Below are positions 25,311-33,653 of a stretch of DNA of 64,000 nt, piece after piece. How positions within the stretch are numbered: the first letter of the stretch is position 1; each line of letters opens with the position of its first letter. The position numbers and the translations under genes are program-made. This DNA comes from an uncultured Treponema sp. (lineage in GTDB: Bacteria; Spirochaetota; Spirochaetia; Treponematales; Treponemataceae): positions 1 through 64,000 of the forward strand of contig CAKUZR010000003.1 in NCBI GenBank assembly GCA_934718065.1, in the 5' to 3' direction. The notes under the pieces were generated by a model, which saw only the letters and a program-made list of their open reading frames with translations, did not search any database and was not told where the DNA came from.

Positions 25311-26047
25311 AAATTCTTGTTACGGGCGGAGGAACTTGCGAGCCGATTGATTCCGTGCGGAGCATTTCAAATTTCTCAACCGGAAAAACGGCTTCGTTCC
25401 TGGCAGATTTTTTCTGCGAAAAAGGATTTGAAGTAACTGCGGCAATGGCGGAAAACGCTGAAAAGCCTGGAAAAGCAAAAATTCTGACCTACAGAACATT
25501 TTCCGAGCTGAACACGCTTCTTGAAAATGAATGCAAAAATTCGCATTTTGACGCGGTAATCCACGCGGCGGCAGTCAGCGACTACAGCGTCAAGGAAATT
25601 TTTATTGACGGAAAAAATTTTCCGGCTGGAGCGGTTTCTAAAATTCCTTCCGGAAAGGAAATTCTTTTGAAAATGCAGGAAAATCCAAAAATTCTTTACA
25701 GCCTGAAGCGTTGGTGCGGAAAAAACACAGCGGTTGTCGCGTTCAAGCTTACGAGCGGCGCAACTGCGGAAGAGCAGCTGGCCGCCGTAAAAAAAATCTT
25801 TTCTGCGGAAAACTTATCTTCTCAGGAAAAAGAATTTGCGCCGGACTTTGTTGTTCACAATGAAAAACCGGAGATAAACGGAAACGCGCATCCTTGCAAA
25901 ATTTTTAAAAATCCGGGCAAAATACTTGCGGAAACAAAAACTTTGCAGGAACTTGCAGAAAACCTGAACCTGGCGCTCCGCGCCCTTTTAGAAGGGGTAG
26001 GAGGCAACGAAGTGCCGACGAGGGGAAGGCTTTCCCCTTCCAGTTAA
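25307..26047 (+). CDS. coaB: Phosphopantothenate-cysteine ligase (CoaB, monofunctional)
   Basis: A 246-residue CoaB with the family opening LVTGGGTCEPIDSVRSISNF and STGKTA, HAAAVSDY, and AFKLTSG. It condenses 4'-phosphopantothenate with cysteine. The last ~18 residues (EGVGGNEVPTRGRLSPSS) are encoded by a copy of the family 2 hairpin repeat (25990-26042), so the natural C-terminus probably ended near NLALRALL. The stop TAA lies just beyond the repeat, and the coaX ribosome-binding site follows. Confidence 0.93.
   Translation: MKILVTGGGTCEPIDSVRSISNFSTGKTASFLADFFCEKGFEVTAAMAENAEKPGKAKILTYRTFSELNTLLENECKNSHFDAVIHAAAVSDYSVKEIFIDGKNFPAGAVSKIPSGKEILLKMQENPKILYSLKRWCGKNTAVVAFKLTSGATAEEQLAAVKKIFSAENLSSQEKEFAPDFVVHNEKPEINGNAHPCKIFKNPGKILAETKTLQELAENLNLALRALLEGVGGNEVPTRGRLSPSS
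25990..26042 (+). repeat. Short hairpin repeat, family 2, copy B (inside coaB 3' end)
   Basis: A 53-bp copy in opposite orientation to copy A, with the hairpin GGGGAAGGCTTTCCCCTTCC at its 3' end. It is read in frame as the last codons of coaB. The hairpin followed by A-rich sequence is not a classical terminator, since coaX follows in the same operon. Confidence 0.65.
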
Positions 26048-26062
26048 AAAAAAGAGGAAAAT

Positions 26063-26839
26063 ATGACATTGACTTTGGACATTGGAAACACGCAGATGGG
26101 CGGCGGACTGTTTGACGGCGGAAAACTGGTTCTTCAGTTCAGAAAAACCACACAGTCGGGCGCAAGCTCTGATGAAATCGGGATTTTTTTGCGTTCGGTG
26201 CTAAGGGAAAACGGCTTTGACTGGCAAAAAATTGAAAAAGTCGGAATTTGCAGCGTAGTTCCTTCAATGAATTATTCAATTTCCAGCGCGGTCGCAAAAT
26301 ATTTCAAAAAAGAGGCGCTTTTTATTCAGGCTGGAATCAAAACCGGGCTGAAGCTGAAATATTCAAACCCGAAAGAAATCGGGGCGGACAGAATTGCCGG
26401 CGCGATTGGCGCAACGAATCTTTTTCCGGGAAAAAATTTGATTATCGTTGACATGGGAACGGCGACCACCGTTGACTGCGTCACAGAAAACAAGGAATAT
26501 CTTGGCGGCGCAATTCTTCCCGGCCTGAAAATAAGTGCGGAAGCCCTGGCGGCTGGAACGGCGAAACTTCCTTCCGTTGAAATTGCAAAGCCGGAGCACA
26601 TCTGCGGAACGACAACCACGGAAGCGATCCAAAACGGACTTTATTTTGGAAACGCGGGCGCAATCAAGGAAATTCTGTATCTTTTTACAAAAAACGTATT
26701 CAAAAATGAAAAGCCATTGGTCATTGGAACCGGCGGATTTTCAAAAATTTTTGAAGAATACAGGCTTTTTGACACAATCTGCCCGGAACTTGTGCTTCTT
26801 GGCGTAAAAAAAGCCGTTGAAATGAACTCTGAAAAATAA
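26063..26839 (+). CDS. coaX: Type III pantothenate kinase
   Basis: A 258-residue CoaX of the ASKHA fold, phosphorylating pantothenate; this type is not feedback inhibited by CoA. Motifs: LTLDIGNTQMGGGLF (phosphate 1), GADRIAGAIGATNLF, DMGTATTVDCV (phosphate 2), GGAILPGL and the adenosine motif IGTGGFS. AGAGGA lies five bases before ATG 26063. It lies in the CoA operon between coaB and panD. Confidence 0.97.
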   Translation: MTLTLDIGNTQMGGGLFDGGKLVLQFRKTTQSGASSDEIGIFLRSVLRENGFDWQKIEKVGICSVVPSMNYSISSAVAKYFKKEALFIQAGIKTGLKLKYSNPKEIGADRIAGAIGATNLFPGKNLIIVDMGTATTVDCVTENKEYLGGAILPGLKISAEALAAGTAKLPSVEIAKPEHICGTTTTEAIQNGLYFGNAGAIKEILYLFTKNVFKNEKPLVIGTGGFSKIFEEYRLFDTICPELVLLGVKKAVEMNSEK

Positions 26840-26853
26840 GGAAACTCTGAAAA

Positions 26854-27207
26854 ATGGAAATAACTGTTTTAAAATCAAAACTTCACCGTGCGACTGTAAC
26901 AGACGCAAATTTGAATTACGAAGGCTCAATCAGCATAGACACAGAGCTTTGCAGAAAAGCCGGAATGCACAACTGGGAAAAAGTTGACATTTTGAACGTG
27001 AACAACGGCGAGCGTTTTTCAACGTACATAATTCCCGGAAAAAAGGGCGAAATCTGCCTGAACGGAGCCGCCGCCCGCAAAGCCTGCCCCGGAGACAAGG
27101 TGATTATCGTAACCTACACAACAATCGACGAATCTGCCGCTGAAAGCTGGAAGCCTTCAATTGTCCTGCTGAACGACGACAATTCTGTAAAATCCGCAAA
27201 AAAATAG
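26854..27207 (+). CDS. panD: Aspartate 1-decarboxylase
   Basis: A 117-residue pyruvoyl-dependent PanD making beta-alanine. The self-cleavage site Gly24-Ser25 lies in NYEGSISID, and Lys9, His11 and Tyr22 are present. YIIPGKKGEICLNGAAAR and PGDKVIIVTY are standard. It starts 14 bases after coaX and closes the operon, giving pantothenate and three of the later CoA steps; coaD and coaE are elsewhere. Confidence 0.97.
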   Translation: MEITVLKSKLHRATVTDANLNYEGSISIDTELCRKAGMHNWEKVDILNVNNGERFSTYIIPGKKGEICLNGAAARKACPGDKVIIVTYTTIDESAAESWKPSIVLLNDDNSVKSAKK

Positions 27208-27272
27208 CCCGCGCCATTTTTTCTTCTTGAATCTTTAATTTCTGCTGCCGGCCGGAAAACAGCACTTTTTGG

Positions 27273-27301
27273 TTGACAGCAGATTTTTTTGCCGCTAATA
27301 T
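27273..27301 (+). promoter_or_regulatory. Promoter of the arsR-ATPase operon
   Basis: A perfect -35 TTGACA (27273-27278), a 17-bp spacer and -10 TAATAT (27296-27301). The metal-repressor operator begins two bases after the -10. Confidence 0.8.
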
Positions 27302-27302
27302 A

Positions 27303-27316
27303 TGAACAGTTGTTCA
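27303..27316. promoter_or_regulatory. ArsR/SmtB-type operator
   Basis: The 14-bp dyad TGAACA-GT-TGTTCA lies across the predicted transcription start, between the promoter and the arsR gene. It matches the form of SmtB/CadC/CzrA operators. Repressor bound here would block initiation until metal binds. Confidence 0.75.
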
Positions 27317-27350
27317 AATGAAATAACGAACAATCAAGGAACTTTAGCAG

Positions 27351-27662
27351 ATGGAAAAACAGGAAATCCTGGAAAAACTGCCGGACGAAGACACTTTGTT
27401 CGACCTTGCGGAACTTTTTAAGATTTTTGGCGATTCAACGCGAATCAAAATTCTTTTTGTTCTGCTTGAAAACGAAATGCCGGTGAACGCAATTGCGGAT
27501 GCGCTCGGAATGACGCAGTCCGCGGTGAGCCACCAGCTGAGAATTCTAAAAACGAACGGACTTGTAAAATTTTCCCGCGACGGAAAATCATTGATTTATT
27601 CACTTGCCGACGCGCACGTACATTCAATTCTTGCGCAAGGCCTGGACCACATCGGAGAATGA
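27351..27662 (+). CDS. ArsR/SmtB-family metal-responsive repressor
   Basis: A 103-residue winged-helix dimeric repressor. The recognition helix lies in MTQSAVSHQLRILK. The C-terminal helix has D-x-H-x10-H-x2-E (DAHVHSILAQGLDHIGE), the alpha-5 zinc site of SmtB/CzrA-type sensors, while the alpha-3 Cys motif of CadC/ArsR is absent. Zn(II) or Co(II) sensing is therefore expected. It overlaps the possible ATG at 27659 of the ATPase frame and controls its own operon through the operator at 27303-27316. Confidence 0.92.
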   Translation: MEKQEILEKLPDEDTLFDLAELFKIFGDSTRIKILFVLLENEMPVNAIADALGMTQSAVSHQLRILKTNGLVKFSRDGKSLIYSLADAHVHSILAQGLDHIGE

Positions 27663-27706
27663 ACAAACCTAGCCTCACAAATAACTCTGAAAAAAGGAGC
27701 TTGAAA

Positions 27707-29689
27707 ATGGAAAAAGAACAGATTGAAAACGAACATGAGCACGAAGAGGAAGAAATTTCCTTGGCAAGAATTATTGTTTCAGGAATTCTTCTGGTTGCCG
27801 GCGAAATTCTTGAGCGGGTGAAAATTTCCACCTTCATCCAGAATATTCCGGAAATCGACTTGTACCAGCAGTACGTTTTTATCGGCGTCTGCATGATTGC
27901 GTATCTTCTGGTTGGCTACAGCGTTGTAAAAAGCGCAGTCAAGAACCTTCTGCGCGGAGAATTTTTTGACGAGCAGTTTCTTATGTCAGTCGCCTCGCTG
28001 GGAGCGGTTTGCGTAGGCCAGCTTCCGGAAGCAGTCGCGATCATGCTTTTCTACCAGATTGGCGAACGCTTTGAAGATTACGCAGTTGACAAGTCCGAAA
28101 AATCAATTGACGCGCTTATGGAAATCCGCCCGGACACCGCGAACGTTCTGCGCGGCGGAAAAGAAATAAACGTGAAGGCTGAAGAAGTAAAAATCGGCGA
28201 AACCATAGTGGTAAAACCCGGCGAAAGAATTCCTGTTGACGGAATAATCACAAAGGGAAGCTCGTTCATCGACAACTCGGCAATCACCGGCGAATCAGTT
28301 CCCGTGGAAATTTCATGCGGCGCGGAAGTTTTTTCGGGCGCAATCAACAAAAATTCCGCAATAGAAATAAAAACCACCCGCCTTTCAGCTGACTCAGCCG
28401 CTTCCCGAATCATAAAAATGGTTGAATTTTCAAGCCAGAAAAAGACAAAAACCGAAAGATTCATCACAAGGTTCAGCAAAATCTACACGCCGGCGGTATG
28501 CGCTCTGGCTCTTTCAGTCGCAGTAATTCCTTCCGTGGTTTTCGGGCTTTCAAAAGGCGAATGGGAATGGTCAACCTGGATTTACAGGGCAATTTCATTC
28601 CTTGTAGTTTCCTGCCCGTGCGCAATTGTGATTTCCGTGCCTCTGACTTTTTTTGGCGGAATCGGCGCGGCCAGCAAAAACGGAATACTGATGAAAGGCT
28701 CTTCCGCCGTGGAAAATCTTTCAAAAACAAAAACCGCTGTATTCGACAAAACCGGAACTCTTACAAAAGGCATTTTTGCGGTGAGCGAAATCTGCCCGGC
28801 AGACGGGTCGGTTTCCAAGGACGAGCTGCTTGCGCTTGCGGCTCACGCTGAGGCAAAGTCGAACCATCCGGTCGCAAAGTCAATCAACGCGGCTCATTCC
28901 GGGGAATGCTGCAAAAAACAGAACCTTACGCAGGCTGAAGAAATTGCCGGCCAGGGAATAAAAGTCAACCTGAACGGAAAAGAAGTTGTCGCTGGAAACG
29001 CGAAGCTCATGCAGGAAAACAAAATCACGGATTTCAACGCGGAAAAAACAAAGGAAACAGCTGGAACGGTAATCCACATTGCTGAAAACAAAAAATATCT
29101 TGGCTACATTGTGATTTCCGACCAGATTAAGGACGACGCGAAAGACGCGATAAAAAATCTGAAGAAAGTCGGCGTTTCAAAAATTGCGATGCTCACCGGG
29201 GACAATACAAAAGTCGCTGAAAAAGCGGCCGCCCAGCTGGGAATCACTGAAGTTTTCGCGGAGCTTCTTCCGCAGGACAAAGTTTCAAAGGTTGAAATTC
29301 TTCTGGACGAGCTGAAAAACAGCAAGGGAAAAGTCGCTTTTGCCGGAGACGGAATAAACGACGCGCCTGTGCTTGCCCGCGCCGATGTTGGAATTGCAAT
29401 GGGCGCGCTCGGCTCAGACGCGGCAATTGAATCAGCGGATGTTGTAATAATGACGGACGAACCTTCAAAAGTGGCGGATTCCATCAAAATTTCAAAAAGG
29501 ACGATAAAAATCGTCTGGCAGAACATTATATTTTCAATAGGAATAAAAGCGCTGATTATGATTTTAAGCGGAATCGGAATCGGTTCAATGTGGCTTGCAG
29601 TATTCGGCGATGTCGGAGTTTCATTCCTTGCAATCCTGAATTCAATGCGGGCTTTAGGCTTCACCAGCTTAAGAAAAACGCGCGAATAA
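27707..29689 (+). CDS. Zn/Cd/Pb-exporting P1B-2-type ATPase (ZntA-like)
   Basis: A 660-residue heavy-metal P-type ATPase. There is no N-terminal HMA domain; instead it has a short His/Glu-rich tail (NEHEHEEEE). Seen are the CPC metal site (VVSCPCAIV), phosphorylation loop DKTGTLTKG, HP motif (SNHPVAKS), GDGINDAPVLA, and in the last helices a Lys (GIKALIM) and D-x-G (FGDVGVS) typical of the Zn/Cd/Pb subgroup. AAGGAG lies seven bases before ATG 27707, preferred over the ATG at 27659 that overlaps arsR. Export of zinc-group ions agrees with the alpha-5 repressor upstream. Confidence 0.93.
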   Translation: MEKEQIENEHEHEEEEISLARIIVSGILLVAGEILERVKISTFIQNIPEIDLYQQYVFIGVCMIAYLLVGYSVVKSAVKNLLRGEFFDEQFLMSVASLGAVCVGQLPEAVAIMLFYQIGERFEDYAVDKSEKSIDALMEIRPDTANVLRGGKEINVKAEEVKIGETIVVKPGERIPVDGIITKGSSFIDNSAITGESVPVEISCGAEVFSGAINKNSAIEIKTTRLSADSAASRIIKMVEFSSQKKTKTERFITRFSKIYTPAVCALALSVAVIPSVVFGLSKGEWEWSTWIYRAISFLVVSCPCAIVISVPLTFFGGIGAASKNGILMKGSSAVENLSKTKTAVFDKTGTLTKGIFAVSEICPADGSVSKDELLALAAHAEAKSNHPVAKSINAAHSGECCKKQNLTQAEEIAGQGIKVNLNGKEVVAGNAKLMQENKITDFNAEKTKETAGTVIHIAENKKYLGYIVISDQIKDDAKDAIKNLKKVGVSKIAMLTGDNTKVAEKAAAQLGITEVFAELLPQDKVSKVEILLDELKNSKGKVAFAGDGINDAPVLARADVGIAMGALGSDAAIESADVVIMTDEPSKVADSIKISKRTIKIVWQNIIFSIGIKALIMILSGIGIGSMWLAVFGDVGVSFLAILNSMRALGFTSLRKTRE

Positions 29690-29695
29690 TAAAAA

Positions 29696-29754
29696 AACTC
29701 CGTCTTCTGTGAATCAATGAAGCGCACTTCATAAAATTCGCAAAAGACGGAGTT
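29696..29754. terminator. Bidirectional terminator between ATPase and lysS
   Basis: Perfect 11-bp arms AACTCCGTCTT (29696-29706) and AAGACGGAGTT (29744-29754) enclose a second hairpin ATGAAG-CGCA-CTTCAT. T-rich sequence follows on the plus strand and A-rich sequence precedes it (T-rich on minus). It serves two convergent genes. Confidence 0.75.
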
Positions 29755-29774
29755 CTCTTTTCAACATACAAAAA

Positions 29775-31388
29775 TTAGTATACAGAAAGAATCTTCTGAA
29801 GTTTTTCCTTTCCAATAATTTTCATAAATGAAGCCAGACGCGGTCCCTGATCTTTTCCAATCAAAGCCTGGTAAAGCGCAGTGAACAGAGCCTTCGCATC
29901 AAGTCCAAGTTCTGTGGCAATATCGTACATCGCCTGCTGACATTCCTTGTCCACGGCAAAAGTTCCAACACGCGGCACAACTTCGTCCCGCACGCGCTTT
30001 ACAGCCGCAAGCAGTTCGCCGGAAAGGTCAGCCTTTGAGCCGTCTTCCCGCAGCGCAAAACAGAAATCTTCCGCGCAGGTCGGAGCACATTCCCGAATCC
30101 AGTACCACGCGCATTTTGCACGGCGGCGCAGCGCAGGTTCCTGCTCAGGTTTTACATCACCCAAAGATTTTATAACAGCGTCAATATCGCCGGAATAAGT
30201 CTGAAGCAACGTTGTCATCATTCTAAAACCAATCTGATACGGCATTACAGAAGGCATTTTGTTGTCAATCTGAGAAAGAACATAAATTCTCTTTTCTTTC
30301 GCAAGAATTTCTTCAGACTTCGCCTTGTCAACGCCCCATACAATCCGCTCAGTCTTGTCGTAATCTTCATAAACCTTGTTCACATCAAGATCAAAAGAAA
30401 TCGCAAATTCAGTGTTCGGTCTTGTTCCGGCAAAAATGTAGCGCAGAACTTCAGGCTGGTAAACTTCCAGCGCATCAACCAGGGAGATAACCTTTCCCTT
30501 TGAAGAAGACATTTTTCCAGGAACGCCCTTAAGATTGACAAAATCGTAGCGCATTGTAATCGGCGCATCCCAGCCGTAAATCTTCTTTGAAACAAGTTTT
30601 GCTGTGTCGTACGAGCCGCCCGGAGAAATATGGTCTTTTCCGCCCGGTTCAAAAACAACTTTTTCTTCATTCCAGCGCATCGGCCAGTCAACGCGCCAGC
30701 CAAGTTTCGCGCCTTTAAAAGTACGCAAATCAGCAGTTTCGCAGTTGCCGCACTGGCACTTGTATGAAATTCCGTATTCGCCGTCGTAGCCGGTAATTTC
30801 AGTTGTATCTTTGTTGCATTTTCCGCAGAAAATTGAAACCGGCCAGTAAACATCCTCAGGCTTCATTTTATGCTGCTCGTCGCGGTATTCATTAAGACAT
30901 TCCTTGATAAGCTCGCGGTTCTGCAGGGCTTTTTTCATTCCCTCAGCATAACGGTTTGCTCTGTAGCGCGAAGCCTGGTACAAAAATTCCGGATTAATTC
31001 CAACGCGCGGAAGTTCTTTTTCAATGTCAACTTCGTGGTGGCGCGCATAATTTTCATTTCTTCCTGTTGTGTCAGGAACCATAGTTATCGGATAGCGCAG
31101 ATATTTTTCAAGAATTTCAGGGTCCGGCATATTCGCAGGAACTTTTCTGAAAACATCGTAGTCATCCCAGGAATAAATAAAGCGGACATTCTTGCCGCGG
31201 TCACGCAAAGCGCGCACAACAAGGTCAACCGTTATAATTTCGCGGAAGTTTCCAATGTGGACTGTTCCGGAAGGCGTAATTCCCGATGCGCAAGTATATA
31301 AGTCAAGGTCGCCTTTTTCCTTGATGATTTTGTCAGCCATCTGATCCGCCCAGTGGCTGAACTGTGAATTCTTTTCGTTGTTACTCAT
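29775..31388 (-). CDS. lysS: Lysyl-tRNA synthetase, class I
   Basis: A 537-residue class I LysRS (often called lysK). The catalytic fold shows HIGN (SGTVHIGNFREI) and KMSSSKG. A zinc-like knuckle (CGKCNKDTTEIT ... CQCGNC) lies mid-protein, and a helical anticodon-binding end follows. Class I LysRS is found in most archaea and in spirochaetes, supporting the taxonomic call. Its own promoter lies at 31400-31428. The chemoreceptor gene ends 63 bases upstream. Confidence 0.97.
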   Translation of the reverse strand: MSNNEKNSQFSHWADQMADKIIKEKGDLDLYTCASGITPSGTVHIGNFREIITVDLVVRALRDRGKNVRFIYSWDDYDVFRKVPANMPDPEILEKYLRYPITMVPDTTGRNENYARHHEVDIEKELPRVGINPEFLYQASRYRANRYAEGMKKALQNRELIKECLNEYRDEQHKMKPEDVYWPVSIFCGKCNKDTTEITGYDGEYGISYKCQCGNCETADLRTFKGAKLGWRVDWPMRWNEEKVVFEPGGKDHISPGGSYDTAKLVSKKIYGWDAPITMRYDFVNLKGVPGKMSSSKGKVISLVDALEVYQPEVLRYIFAGTRPNTEFAISFDLDVNKVYEDYDKTERIVWGVDKAKSEEILAKEKRIYVLSQIDNKMPSVMPYQIGFRMMTTLLQTYSGDIDAVIKSLGDVKPEQEPALRRRAKCAWYWIRECAPTCAEDFCFALREDGSKADLSGELLAAVKRVRDEVVPRVGTFAVDKECQQAMYDIATELGLDAKALFTALYQALIGKDQGPRLASFMKIIGKEKLQKILSVY

Positions 31389-31399
31389 AATAAATAAAC

Positions 31400-31428
31400 A
31401 TTATATTGAAAGAACCTGTTTTTATCAA
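31400..31428 (-). promoter_or_regulatory. lysS promoter
   Basis: On the minus strand -35 TTGATA (31428-31423), a 17-bp spacer and -10 TATAAT (31405-31400). The ATG is 11 bases after the -10, so the 5' leader would be only a few bases. Confidence 0.65.
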
Positions 31429-31451
31429 CGACAAGAAAATCCAGACGCGCG

Positions 31452-33542
31452 CTAGGCGTTTTCATCCGGAATATTCTCGAACATTTCGTCAAAGTCTGAA
31501 TTTTCTGATTCCGCGGAAGATTCAGAAGCGTTTTCAGAAGTTTCGTCAACAACGGCGGAAGGGTCAAATTCCACGCCGGACTCAGACTCGCTGGAATTTC
31601 CAAAATCCGCCTCAAGCTGCGCCTGAAGCTCCGGAGAAATAATATTTTCAATCGTTGAATTTTCAATCTCTTTCTGGACTTCGTCAGACTCGTCGCTCGT
31701 TGTCTTGAATTTTTCAAGAACGTTTTCAAGCTCCGTCATATTCTTGTAGCTTTCCTTGCTCAGCGAGCCTACAGCCGCCATTCGCTTTACAATTTCTTCC
31801 GTTCCAGCATTGATTTCCTTTATTTCACCGAACGCTTTATTAAAAAGTCCGCTGACAGCTGAAATTTCAGAAGCGACCGTTTCCTGATTCTGCGCAAGAT
31901 TTTCGCAATAATGATTGATTTTGTCAGCAGTTGTGGCAGTCACTCCAGTTTTTTCTGTGATATGATTTGTCTGTCCGTTGATATTTTCAATTTCCGCCGT
32001 AATCGCAGAAAACGCCGAAATCATCTCGTCAGAATGGCTTGAAACCTTTGCAAAAGCCTCCGAGGCAAGCATGCTCGAACGGTTCGCTTCGGTAACAGCC
32101 TCAATTGTTCCCTTGATTGACTCAGTAATTTTCTTGGCGTTGTTGGCCGTGGAAACAGCCAGGGAACGAATTTCCTCCGCTACAACAGCAAATCCTCTTC
32201 CGTACTGCCCCGCGTGAGCCGATTCAATCGCCGCATTCATAGAAAGAAGATTTGTCTGGGCGCTCACCGAATTGATAATCGTTACAATTTCTTTTATCTG
32301 GTCAAGCTGGCTCATAACCTCGCCAAGAATTTTGTTTGTCGCCGCAATTTTCGCATCTCCATCCGCAACAAACGCTCCCATTTCCTCCGCAATCTTTGAA
32401 CGCGAAACGGCATTTTCCTTAATCTGCTCAATTCCATGAATCATATTTGAAACAGCTTCCGTGCTTTCTCCAATCGCCGCAACCTGATGGTTATTGTCCT
32501 GAACCAGCGTCTTCACCTGAATGTTAATCTGGTTCACCGCCTCAACAGAACGCGCAATCGACTTGTTTATCTGCTCAAATTCATTAGTTATGTTTTCAAT
32601 ATTCAGATTTATTTCATTTGTAGCCGCCGCCGTGCTGGAAGACGAGTCATTGATTGAATAGCCGGAAGAAATCGCCTTGGCCGCAGTTTTCTTTACAACG
32701 ATGAAGAAATCATTGATTTCCTTAACCATGCTGTTCATATTGTTCATCAAATCCTGCATTTCGTTGCTGCCCTGAGGAACAATCTTTGTTGTGAAATCTT
32801 TTTCAGAAAGCAGCTGGGACATATCGCGGACGCGCCCGATATTTTTGATTACAATCGTCGTGCCGTACAAAATGCTCACCAGAACAATCACAGAAAAAAC
32901 AGCGCCCAGCAGGAAAACTCCAATCCGGTAAATATTTGTGTAGAAAACCACACTTTCTCCAAGCATCGTGTTGATTTCTTCCATAATATCGCGAAGGTCG
33001 TTGCTGTTCTGGATAAGCCCTTTCATCTGGTTTTCAATAAGAACGGTGCTGTTCCGGATGCTCTGAACCGCCTCTGAATCCTCAAAACGCTCCGCGCCGG
33101 CTCTGATTCCGTTCCGGGCAATAAAATTCCTTTCTTCCTCAGTAATTGAAGAATTCTGAATATTCTGAAAGTGCATATTGAACGGATTTACCTGGTTCAC
33201 AACTTTTGTCCAGATGCTGTTGGCTTTTTCAACCTGAGTCCTGAAATCTTCCGGAAAATACTTCAAGCCGTTGTAGCCCGTAAATTCGTGGAATTTCTTG
33301 TTCGTGCCCACCAGCTTGTTTTTCCACGTTGAAGAAACCTTCGTTGTATCCAAAGCCCAGTAAACACTTTGGTTCAAATAATTAATCATATCAGCAATGC
33401 CGAACTGACATTCCTGCTCCAAAAACTGAAAATTCTGAAGTCTCTGAACGAAACTTGCGCCAATCATAGTGAGCGTTGCCAGAATGAACATTTCCGCGGC
33501 GCAAACCAACGCTATGATAGAAAAACGTTTTCTTAATTTCAT
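31452..33542 (-). CDS. Methyl-accepting chemotaxis protein
   Basis: A 696-residue chemoreceptor. TM1 is at residues ~9-30, followed by a mostly helical periplasmic sensor of ~175 residues. TM2 is at ~205-230, then a HAMP region and a long coiled-coil signalling domain. The hairpin tip reads INSVSAQTNLLSMNAAIESAHAGQ, then GRGFAVVAEEIR. The last ~50 residues are very acidic (Glu/Ser/Asp) and end without a CheR-binding NWxxF pentapeptide. GAGGA precedes ATG 33542. The ligand is unknown. Confidence 0.95.
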   Translation of the reverse strand: MKLRKRFSIIALVCAAEMFILATLTMIGASFVQRLQNFQFLEQECQFGIADMINYLNQSVYWALDTTKVSSTWKNKLVGTNKKFHEFTGYNGLKYFPEDFRTQVEKANSIWTKVVNQVNPFNMHFQNIQNSSITEEERNFIARNGIRAGAERFEDSEAVQSIRNSTVLIENQMKGLIQNSNDLRDIMEEINTMLGESVVFYTNIYRIGVFLLGAVFSVIVLVSILYGTTIVIKNIGRVRDMSQLLSEKDFTTKIVPQGSNEMQDLMNNMNSMVKEINDFFIVVKKTAAKAISSGYSINDSSSSTAAATNEINLNIENITNEFEQINKSIARSVEAVNQINIQVKTLVQDNNHQVAAIGESTEAVSNMIHGIEQIKENAVSRSKIAEEMGAFVADGDAKIAATNKILGEVMSQLDQIKEIVTIINSVSAQTNLLSMNAAIESAHAGQYGRGFAVVAEEIRSLAVSTANNAKKITESIKGTIEAVTEANRSSMLASEAFAKVSSHSDEMISAFSAITAEIENINGQTNHITEKTGVTATTADKINHYCENLAQNQETVASEISAVSGLFNKAFGEIKEINAGTEEIVKRMAAVGSLSKESYKNMTELENVLEKFKTTSDESDEVQKEIENSTIENIISPELQAQLEADFGNSSESESGVEFDPSAVVDETSENASESSAESENSDFDEMFENIPDENA

Positions 33543-33579
33543 GAAAAAATCCTCAAAAGAATCTCTCTGTTCAAATGAT

Positions 33580-33608
33580 ATTATAAACCAAAAAAATCAG
33601 ATATACAA
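33580..33608 (-). promoter_or_regulatory. Promoter of the chemoreceptor gene
   Basis: On the minus strand TTGTAT (33608-33603), a 17-bp spacer and TATAAT (33585-33580), some 37 bases before the start codon. Confidence 0.6.
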
Positions 33609-33653
33609 AATAATTCTCTATTAAAATTCTCAGTTTGCTGTTATATTTTCTAT

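Noticed and set aside
25990..26042. Hairpin at the coaB end as a transcription terminator
   Set aside because: It is followed by A-rich rather than T-rich sequence, lies inside coding sequence, and coaX continues the operon 15 bases later.
29104..29727. 207-codon minus-strand frame over the end of the P-type ATPase
   Set aside because: The ATPase motifs (GDGINDAPV, FGDVGVS) lie on the plus strand; the reverse frame is a Ser/Ile-rich shadow.
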